A stretch of 28,487 nucleotides of DNA from Entrophospora sp. SA101 (lineage: Eukaryota; Glomeromycota; Glomeromycetes; Entrophosporales; Entrophosporaceae): assembly GCA_958430865.1 (NCBI GenBank), contig CAUDNR010004035.1, positions 44,069-72,555 on the forward strand, in the 5' to 3' direction. The notes under the pieces are model-generated. The model was not told the DNA's origin. It made no database searches and was given only the letters and a program-made list of their open reading frames with translations. Shown here piece by piece: positions 10,922 through 19,566 of the stretch. Position 1 is the stretch's first letter, and each line of letters begins with the position of its first letter. The position numbers were made by a program, and so were the translations under genes.

Positions 10922-11155
10922 CATGCGGACGATTTACGGGTAGGGCTGACCTTTATCCCTGTGTTCAGAGGGATACAGCTTTAGCCTGGCGAGGGATAAA
11001 TATAATAAATGTACGGATATATCTCTGATCACCTGGTCCGTATATCTTGAGTGAATTGATAAGGGGGATATCCCTCTTATATGTTTTCCCAGGCTGAGGC
11101 TCTATCCCTACGAACTGAGGGATAAAGGTGTAACCTTTCGGAAATTGTTCGCACG
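10922..11155. mobile_element. Foldback (long imperfect inverted-repeat) element
   Basis: The left arm (from 10,922) and the reverse complement of the right arm (from 11,155) align for about 70 bp: TGCG.AC.ATTT.CG, then ACCTTTATCCCT, GTTC..AGGGATA and AGC.T.AGCCTGG. A shorter inner stem (TACGGA/TCCGTA) sits near the centre. The element is richer in G+C than its surroundings and has no credible ORF of its own. I could not find matching target duplications. It fits a foldback or MITE-type element; a structured RNA is the less likely alternative. Confidence 0.6.
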
Positions 11156-12151
11156 AGATGCTAATCTTAGAAACAAAGATTATTAGCAAAGAATTTATTT
11201 ACTAAGGAATTATACATTTGAGATGTGGATTATAGAAGTTAATCTTGTTTCCATTGTCCATGCCTCATAACTTTCAACGAGTAATTCTTTTCTAAAATTT
11301 TGCAAGGAAATAAAATAAGTCTCAAAGAATGCGTGTACAAAATATCACGTTTCTGGTTAAAACTTCATGTGGGCGTACTAGTAAAAATTGACATGTTGCA
11401 CAACATTTCTAGTAATGGTGATTTTTAATACGTATATTCCTGCAAAACCCGAAACAAAACCGGTTTTTCTTGATAAATTTGGTTGTTATATTTTCAACAT
11501 TTTCAACTGGAAAAAATAAGTTACAATAATGCAAACCATACTAAAATATATAATAAATTCCGGAAAAGGAAAATCTGGATTTTCCCGGTAAAAAAACTTT
11601 TTTTCTAAATAGAGTTTAAATTCTAATATTCGTTTTTTGTGACACATTGCTAAAGTTTAAAATTGGATATTCACTTATTTCTTTAACAAATATGAATGAC
11701 CTTACTTTAGTAGGACCGGGAAAAACTCTATTATTATTATTATTACATGCAACTGAAAATATTAATTTCTTTATGGAATATTATTTTTATATTGAATTTT
11801 TTATTATTACATCAATAAATTCTTTTTTATTTTAAATAATGTTCAATATTTAACTCATGCGCCATCCTTTTCTTCTGAGAATAATTTTTTTTTTACACAA
11901 AAAAAACATCATTAAAAATAAGTTTTGTTTTGAAGAAATTTATATAATTTTTAGTCTTTAATGCTTTTTACTTTGTAAATTAGAAGTTTAAGTTTATGTG
12001 TGTGGAAATATTAATGGTTTACGAAGACATGAAACCAATGAATTTCCAAACCAAATGAAAAATCACGTAAAAATAACTATGTACATACATTCTTCCTTCG
12101 AAACTTTTTTATTCTTTCATTTATTAACGGAAACAATTTCAAAACAATCTC
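11156..12151. other. Intergenic sequence without recognised genes
   Basis: Two short open frames (11,647-11,835 and 11,998-12,264) have no recognisable motif. The second crosses the boundary of the hAT-type element and is therefore chimeric. A CCCGG(T) string occurs at 11,584 and, inverted, at about 11,722. I see no gene here. Confidence 0.5.
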
Positions 12152-12838
12152 ATTTGTATCAAGGTTGGGCGACGCAAACAAATGTGACGAAAATAGGATT
12201 TCTACACTTTGAGGAATTTGATGAAAGTGAAGAAAGTGACGAAAACAACAAAACAATAAAATAAACCAATTATTTTGTAGATTTTAGATTATTGCATTTT
12301 TAATTCAAGGAGTAAATTTTTAAAAAAAAATTCATGATGTCAAATTCTAATTCACCCAATTCACCAATTCCTTCTCAATCATCATCATATAATATAAATC
12401 TGCAAACATTAAACTTAGATAATATATATGAAAGTTCATTTAACAATAATCAAGGGTTAGCTGCAGAACGTCATGTGTCTGATGTATGGTTACAATTCAT
12501 TAAAATAGTAAATGAACCAGCATTCAACGATCAGAATTATCAGATGATTCTACGGATTTTGAAAAAACCGGCAATGGATATGAAGCAGCAATTTCTACTA
12601 AAACTTTACGTATAAAAATTAAGTGAAACATGACTTACGATGCAAAAAAAATGTTTAAAATTTGTTTTAATTAAAGCTTAAGTTTATACTTTTGTCATCT
12701 TTATCATAAATTTTGACCTTCGACTTTTACTCTTTGTCACATTTTGTCACCTTCGTCACATTTCGTCACATGTGCCCATTTGATGAAATACTTTTTACAC
12801 ACACCAAAATATTTTTGTCACCCAACCTTGATTTGTAT
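12152..12838. mobile_element. Complete hAT-type non-autonomous transposon with 8-bp target duplication
   Basis: The element spans 12,160-12,830 (671 bp). It starts CAAGGTTGGGCGAC and ends GTCACCCAACCTTG, a 14-bp terminal inverted repeat with one mismatch. The 8 bp directly outside are identical on both sides, ATTTGTAT at 12,152-12,159 and 12,831-12,838. Subterminal GTGACGAA/TTCGTCAC-like repeats cluster inside both ends, densest at about 12,737-12,777, as is usual for transposase-binding sites in the hAT superfamily. An 8-bp duplication is the hAT signature. At 671 bp it is far too short for a full transposase, so it is an internally deleted derivative that keeps a short ORF (12,334-12,615). 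Confidence 0.85.
12334..12615 (+). CDS. Short ORF inside the hAT-type element, probable truncated transposase N-terminus
   Basis: 93 aa from tandem ATGs (MMSNSNSPNSPIPSQSS). After a Ser/Asn-rich leader, residues 43-60 read AERHVSDVWLQFIKIV. The S-x-VW-x-x-F pattern is how BED-type zinc-finger starts look in hAT transposases, but the Cys and His ligands that should follow are absent. The frame ends with KQQFLLKLYV. It lies wholly between the terminal repeats of the element. My reading is an N-terminal remnant left after internal deletion of a transposase gene. Whether it is translated is unknown; a protein that still binds DNA or a partner transposase is speculative. Confidence 0.45.
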   Translation: MMSNSNSPNSPIPSQSSSYNINLQTLNLDNIYESSFNNNQGLAAERHVSDVWLQFIKIVNEPAFNDQNYQMILRILKKPAMDMKQQFLLKLYV

Positions 12839-14074
12839 TTATGTTTATATTTATTATTTAATCATTTAATTATTATTAATTAATTAAATTTTTTTATTAT
12901 ATATCCATCATACTTTCTATAGCAACCTTTCTACAACGAACACTAAGTAAAATACACTATAATAATAACGAACTTCTCTTTCTATAGGTATATAAAATAC
13001 ATTCGTAGAGTTAAGGCTTGTGTCTAAATAAGTATGTTTATATTTTAAATATTTCAATATTAATAATTAATGATTTATCTACTGATCCTCGGATTTATGA
13101 CAGCAGCAACATTGTGCGAACCGCAAACAAGAGTTCCCTACTACAAACCCGCATAATGAGCCGACTTACACAGTTGAGATAATGGGGTCAAAGACCATTA
13201 ATCTCCATCTAACTTCTCTATCATTGTTATTGTTTCCTCTTGTAAATAATAGATAACGATTGCCATCATCTGAGTTCCAATAGATAAAGCTACGACGGAC
13301 GTTACTTAAAGCACCAAAGCCCCGATTCCACAGAGCTATGCACGTCACAAGTTGCCAAACTCGGTCCCACTTGTCCATCACACGAGAACATATAATGGAA
13401 GTTTGGATTCATCATATTTTCTAGTTCGATATGCTTTTTTCAGTTGCAAAAACAGCACTTTTAGGTCCAGCACGGATTGGTGTATCCTTTGCTGAAGAGA
13501 TTATTGTCACGAATGCTCACATTGCTTTTTTGTGCTATAGATTTAAAGAAAGAATCGTATCTATGGTTCTTATTAAAAAAAGTTTTATACTACAAGTAAA
13601 CACAATATTGTATTTTTTTGTTTTTTCAAATTCAATTTTTTATTTGCCAATAACTTGTTTTATTTATGGATCAATAGCTTCTTAAAGAAACACACGCCTT
13701 TTGATTTTGGAAAACTAATTTTTTTCGAGAAACAGTTTTATTAAGCATGACAAAGAGAGAGAATACGTTGAGAGCTTTCAGAAAATATAAGGCTTGTGCG
13801 ATTTTTTTAGACAACATTACAAGAAAGATTACAATAGTTTATATACTTGATATTTGATACTAGTAATTTTAAAATTGTAGTTTATTGTTCTGAATGGTTT
13901 TTTTATATTTATGTTCATTAAGACGCTCGCTATAAATAATTAACATTGTATGCATACTTTATTTTCCACATTTTATTTTTTATCGTTTTTTAATTTGCAA
14001 TGTTGTTGAAAACCAAATACTTTAATAAATAATCAAACAAATATAAATTAATAAATAAATTATAAATAATCAAA
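12839..14074. other. Repeat-derived intergenic region with a GC-richer patch
   Basis: No gene recognised. 13,080-13,390 is visibly richer in G+C than its flanks and is open on the minus strand (13,166-13,381; ATG start, WDRVWQLVTCIALWNRGFG), but I recognise no family. 13,431-13,685 on the plus strand is open with ALLGPARIGVSFAEE and is likewise unassigned. 13,835-14,070 is a diverged copy of a repeat seen again at 23,240-23,510. Confidence 0.4.
13840..14070 (+). repeat. Dispersed repeat, diverged copy (mate at 23,240-23,510)
   Basis: Shared blocks in the same order: GATA-TTTGATA-TAGTAATTTTAA, ATTGT(A/C)GTTTATTG, TTCATTAAG..GC(T/G)(C/T)GCT, a GCAT(A/G) block, and TTTT(C/T)C(A/T)..TTTTAT, followed by AATAAATAA-rich sequence. 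Divergence is high, so the copies are old. Confidence 0.55.
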
Positions 14075-14325
14075 TCATATGCGCTGATTTTGTTTGATCC
14101 CCAAAATTCAATACGGTATGGTCATGACGTTATGAATACTTTACACTAGCAAAAACCCATTGGTTTTTGAGGTGGTGCCATTGGTTTGACGGGCTGTTGA
14201 ATAGTAAATTAGTTTTTTTTAGCGGAGCAAATAAATTTTTTTAGGGTTAAATATCATTCTACTGACCGGTTTACACATTAAAAATACTCGTGCTTAACAT
14301 TGAGACACAATAAGACATAAGGTTT
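14075..14325 (+). repeat. About 250-bp direct repeat, copy 1
   Basis: Matches 16,567-16,788 over its whole length: TCATATGCGCTGATTTTGT, GAATACTTTA-ACTAGCA, AACCCATTGGTTTT, TGTTGAATAGTAAATT, TTTACACATTAAAAATACT. Copy 1 has an extra stretch of about 27 bp near 14,218-14,245. The starts of the copies are 2,492 bp apart. Confidence 0.85.
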
Positions 14326-16566
14326 TAAAAAAGGCTCAAAAAACCAAATCAGCTGATATGTACATTGAAAATAATAAATAAAATTTTTAATAAGGATTTT
14401 GGCTAAAATATCAAATTATTCACTCTTATATACACATATCGATGGCGACGAACAAAGAAATCTGTCTAAATCAAATGAAGAAAGGGTGACAAACACGATA
14501 ATATTTTGTGCTTGAAGATTTTAACATTTAAAACTAGGATAAAAGAGATCACGCTAAACCTTGTTATGAGATACTTGTAATGTATTTCTTAAAGATAACA
14601 ACAAATTATAATTTATGGACATTAATAATAACAATTTTTTTATTTATTATGAAAAACGCAAAACAGTCAAATATATGGACGTTGGTCTACAGTATATCAC
14701 AAACAAATGAAAAAATAGATAGCTAATTGAATTTGTTGTGAGAGTAAGATGAGATAAACGAAATCTATTTCTTGGCGTAGTGAAATAACAAATCACATCC
14801 AACACTATGGAAAACCATTGATGATAAGAATAAAGATTTAAAAGGAATGGGAAAATTCTTTAGCCATTGATGAATTCCATCATACATTATTTTATCACAT
14901 CCGTCTGATCATCCTACTTCTGTATGAGATTATTGATAAGATCTAAAAATTGCTGTAATTCAGTTTTGTCTATCTATGATTCCAATGAAACTAACCAATG
15001 AAAATTCAATTACAATGCCATGCAAATAAATTTCATTGTCAGTATCAATTGAAGATCTACATTAGATTCCAACTGTTGTAATTAATTCAAACTATTGAAG
15101 CATGCCCCATGTTCAATTTAATAACAGAAATAAATGACCACCAATTTTGTACTCAGGCTTGTTAATTTAAATTCATACATGCAATAAATTTGAATAAAAG
15201 AATTCGAAATATAAAATTCATAAATATAAATATGTAGAAAGATGAGCGGAAAGGCGGAGGAATTGACAGACATCATGGGCTCGTATGTTACTATAGTATT
15301 CTAAATGCTAGAGAATGACTCCCGTATCACTATTAGTGAGGACGATACATGCCATATGGTATGCACCTGGACAACTTGTAAACTTATCTTTTATTACACC
15401 ACCTTTTCATCAGTTCTTTGTCTTTAGATTTACTTTCATTGAAAATCCCTTCTTCGAAAGATTTTTACATTCAGAGTATTCCTAAACGATCATTGATTAA
15501 TAATTCTTATAAGACCCATCGATTGGCTTCAAATATCTATCGGTAGCTATAGTAAACATAGTAAGTAAGTACATGGTGGTGTTAAGGAAGGCTTATTTCA
15601 AGGATGTAGTGTCAAAGTTTTCCCATCTCTTTTATTTGTTTTATTGGTGGGCATTGATTGAAGAATTACTAATTCAAAAAAAATATGTAAAACGACAAAA
15701 AGATTAATATATCACAAGAACATGTTAACATGTGTTAATAAATTTCAAAAAGTCTTTAACAAAGAGAAACACGTCAATACATTAAGGATACCCGCTGCAA
15801 TTGTATGCAACCATTTTTATATGACACAACTATGTATGGTTGCATCCATAATCAAAGTTGTAGCTGGTGCTATTACAATGGAAACTGTAGATTATTATTA
15901 TTCTACATTTATGGAAGCCTCCGTTGCACCTCAAATTGCATCTAATGTCACATTATTAATTCAGCTGATTTAGGTACTAGCATTAATAGCAATGGCACTG
16001 ATATAATTAAAAATGATGTAACATATTTCGAGGCATTCGACTTGGATCTATAGAACTGAAGAAAACAAAAAATGCGCCTAATGCAGGTTTCCAGCCAAAA
16101 GTGTTTTTAAAGGTCCAATCGGTTAGCCAGAAGCTTAATAAAAATCATAATTGGATTTCTAAAAGTGTAATATTAATAATCTTTACCCATAGATAATAAC
16201 AATTCCACCTTAAATTATCGTTGATCATGGTTGTAATAATAATAGTAATAGCAGTAATGATAAAAACTTCCCTAATCATATTAAATTTAGGGATACGTCG
16301 AATATTTAGTCCTTCATTCCTTCCATGATAAAAATACATCGAGACAAATATTTATAATTATAGTTTAGTAACTGATCCAACAACGAATTGTATATGTAAC
16401 GGGAATAAGTGGTCTAGATTTTAATTAATGTGCCACAACAATTACAAAGATTGTATTAGAACATATTTCGATTCAATATCAAGTAGTTTTTCCATGTATA
16501 ATTCGGATTCAGCAATAATCACTTGTGATTATTAAGATATGGTCAAAACCAAGTATTTAAATATGA
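14326..16566. other. Interval between the direct repeats
   Basis: No intact gene. Around 15,570-15,660 the plus strand reads VKEGLFQGCSVKVFPSLLF, which weakly resembles the QGC..SPLLF block of non-LTR reverse transcriptases. The frame at 15,722-15,973 (83 aa) has no motif I recognise. The interval is most likely decayed mobile DNA. Confidence 0.35.
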
Positions 16567-16788
16567 TCATATGCGCTGATTTTGTTTGAACCCCAAAATT
16601 CAGTACGTTATGATCATAGCGTTTTGAATACTTTATACTAGCAGAAACCCATTGGTTTTGAGGTGGACCATTAGTTTGACGGACTGTTGAATAGTAAATT
16701 GGTTTTTTAGGATTAATTATCATTCTAATGACCTGTTTACACATTAAAAATACTTGTGTTTAACGTAGACACAATAAGATATAAGGTT
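16567..16788 (+). repeat. About 250-bp direct repeat, copy 2
   Basis: Mate of 14,075-14,325. On the minus strand this copy is open throughout (part of the frame 16,744-16,532, with YYSTVRQTNGPPQNQW). In copy 1 the same frame is broken by indels, so the repeat may derive from coding sequence. No gene was recognised between here and 17,046. Confidence 0.85.
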
Positions 16789-17046
16789 TGAATTGGTGGT
16801 ATGCGTGTTTTAATTTTTTTTGAAAGTTTATATAATTGCATGTTGAATTTCGCGCACGTCAATTTGAAACATCTCTTGATCTCTCATAAATATGGAAATA
16901 ACAAAGACGATGACTGGAAAGTTAAAAAAATTTTGTTGATTTCGATTCAGGGAATGAACGAATTAGTTTTGAATGAAATACAATTACTAATCAATTAAAT
17001 ATAAACTTCACACACATTAAACAAAATATTAATATTAATATTAAGA

Positions 17047-19247
17047 AATGTCTATCGTAATAATTATTGGAGTCGGAATAGGCGGATTATCACTTGCTCA
17101 CCGAAAGCAAAAATAAAATTCAATGCCAAAATATTCGAGCGCCTAAAGGTTAATTTTAAATTACGTACCATCCTCCTTGTTCATACCCCATCCTCTCAAT
17201 TTGAGCTGGGATTTCCTCTTTTATATAATCCCATTAAAAAAAGAGAATGACTGTGACATATTAACATGTTAAATAAATTAACACACTAATACTAATACAT
17301 AATAATTGTATTTAGTAGATCGTTTACAAGGATATCATATTTTTAACAAAACCATTTGGTGTAAAATCACTTTTAAATTGCCTTCCAACAGATTTATCCA
17401 GTCGGTTAAAAGAAGTTTTCTCTGATCTGGTTTCGGGGGAAAAATACCATTATTCAATAATAGATCAATGTGGAGAACTGTTGACATCATTTCCTACTAA
17501 AAAATACAAAAATTTGTACGAATTTTCCGAGACAAATGATCGTAAATATACATTAATGGTAACCTTTAGAGATAGGCTAAGAAAATATTTGTAGACATAC
17601 AGTGAAGTAAAAATTCGTCAAATATGAAATAGATGAACTGGTGTTTGGGCTTATTTTGATAATGGCACAAAAGAATTTGGCGATATTTTAGTTGGGTGCG
17701 ACGGAGTTAATTCGCTTGGTAAATTGATTGCATTTCTTATTTATATATGTACATATATATTAAAAAAATGTGACTTTGTTGGATTTATCTAAAATTTTAG
17801 TTCGTACAGTCAACCCCCTCTAAGTGTACGCTTTCATTCATTCCCAAGCTCGGGAATTAGAGATAAATGCGCACCCCTTCCCCATACACTGCACGGTCTT
17901 TTTTCATTCTCATCTATATAAAACTCACTCTCTAAGTACACTCAGTGACTTTCACATGAACGTTGTCCAATAAAAATTGTACGACGTTATTAAATTAAAA
18001 TACCTTTTCTTTGTGTTAACAAAAAAAAAAGAATAAAGAATTGATTTTTGTAAGAGATGATAAAGAATTAAATTTATTAAATTTATTATTAATAAAAAGG
18101 CAAAGAATTAAATTTATTAGTATGACAGAATTATTTTGTAAGAGGTGGATAAATTATCTAATTCTCAAAATATGAATTTTGTTTATTCTAGTCAACAAAC
18201 AAAACTGGTTAATTCTCTTGATAGATATATTAGTTTGAAAACAATAAATACAATGAGGCAAACTACAATAGAATCTTAACATAATCAATAATTATATAAA
18301 ATTTTTTTTAGTTATAATGATGTTATAATTAATAAATTTTTATTTTTATACAAAAGTTTTTATTCTATATTGGTGTCACGTGCAACCGATGAAATGTTTT
18401 GTTCATTCCAAAGGGAGGTGCACTTAGAGGGGGTGACTATAAGCAGAAATTACCAAATTTGGTGACAAAATATATGTGAGTATCATGTGTTGAAAGATTA
18501 TTCAAAACTTCTTCAGGAAGCGATATATTTAAAACATCGGTAGGAAATCATGGAGATACTTTAGTTTTAACGTTTAGACTCGTCCCGAACGAAATAAAAT
18601 ATTCTCAAGAAGATGATACTATTCGTTGTCGACTTTCATTATCGTATACTTACCCATCATCATACGATAATCTTGATCATTGTGATTATGATAATGATGA
18701 TAATGTAAAACTTTTACAATGAAAATAATCAACCTAAACAAGTGATTGATTGGTTGAAAAGAATTATCACGGAGAAGCGTGAAAGTTATGAATTTAATGA
18801 TATCATAAAAGAATTGATTGATTTAATTCCGAAAAGCTCATCACCAAAAAAATTTTCATTTGGCAATTATCGATCACCAAGTAAATTTCCATTAAGGGAC
18901 ATTGATCCAAAATCTGTAGGACGGTGGAAAATTGACCGAGTTACATTGCTAGGTGATTCTATACACGCAATGAACCCTGCCCTTTCATTGAGCACAAGTA
19001 ATGCAATGGAGACGCGAATGTATTATCACATTTTTTATTAAGTTGGGATGAAGAAGGTTGGGAGAAGTGTATAAAGGATTATGAGTATGAAATCATTAAT
19101 CGATGTTCAACCGATGTGTTAGTCTCAAGAAAGATGTATCAAGGAGCACATGTTGCTCGTCGTAGTCAATATGATATTTTATTTAGAAATTGGTCATTGA
19201 AAATTGTTGGAGTTTGTTCAAATACTTATAACGTAATATTTGGTTAA
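17047..19247 (+). pseudogene. FAD-dependent monooxygenase (salicylate-hydroxylase-like), frame-broken and transposon-interrupted
   Basis: The family uses FAD and NAD(P)H to hydroxylate aromatic or similar substrates. The start MSIVIIIGVGIGGLSLAH is the Rossmann GxGxxG dinucleotide-binding fold. A frame change follows before KIKFNAKIFER. Next come GVKSLLNCLPTDLSSRLKE, FRDRLRKYL with a stop, and FGDILVGCDGVNS (the DG motif) after further stops. Beyond the element-bearing intron (about 17,720-18,513) come NHGDTLVLTFRLVP, a frame change near 18,716, then VGRWKIDRVTLLGDSIHAMNPA (the GD-x8-P FAD-ribityl motif). A last frame change near 19,012 precedes SHFLLSWDEEGWEKCIKDYE, and the end is at 19,247. 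At least four frame changes and several stops make it a pseudogene even though domain order is preserved. Confidence 0.85.
17807..18439. mobile_element. 633-bp TA-flanked inverted-repeat element (Tc1/mariner-pogo-like MITE)
   Basis: The left end CAGTCAACCCCCTCTAAGTGTACG and the reverse complement of the right end TAGTCACCCCCTCTAAGTGCACC form about 23-bp imperfect terminal inverted repeats. TA lies directly outside each (17,805-17,806 and 18,440-18,441). TA duplication and CAGTC-type ends suit the Tc1/mariner-pogo group, including the Fot1-like elements of fungi. No ORF of transposase size lies inside; the interior is A/T-rich with repeated AAAGAATTAAATTTATTA. It sits in an intron of the monooxygenase pseudogene. 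Confidence 0.75.
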
Positions 19248-19566
19248 ATATTATTTATAATACTATATTTTATTAAATGATTATTATTATTATTGTAATT
19301 TTAATTATTATTATATGTTAATTAATTAAATTAAATTTTTTTACTAAACTAATTCGTATTCTGATAAACCTGCGCTAGATAATTTTAAAAAACCCTCTTC
19401 TGAACGAACATCCCACACGTTTCATATTCAGAAGTCTTAGTTTTTTTTATATTTAATATATATGTCTTTTTCATTATTATCAAAATACATAATAACTTAT
19501 CTAATAGATTATTTCTACGTATGATTGATGGGTAATTGATGGATGATTGATGAAACAATAAAAAAA
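19248..19566. other. Intergenic spacer between monooxygenase pseudogene and receptor gene
   Basis: 319 bp, AT-rich with ATT runs. The two flanking genes converge here, so it presumably holds both 3' ends. No gene seen. Confidence 0.5.

Noticed and set aside
11581..11735. TTTCCCGGT and ACCGGGAAA as terminal inverted repeats of a small element
   Set aside because: The neighbouring shared strings are not collinear between the two sides and no target duplication is visible.
11998..12264. 88-aa plus-strand ORF
   Set aside because: It crosses the left end and target duplication of the hAT-type element, so it is a chance fusion of flank and element.
16801..16998. 65-aa plus-strand ORF just before the monooxygenase pseudogene
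   Set aside because: Has an ATG but no recognisable motif and does not splice convincingly into the next gene.
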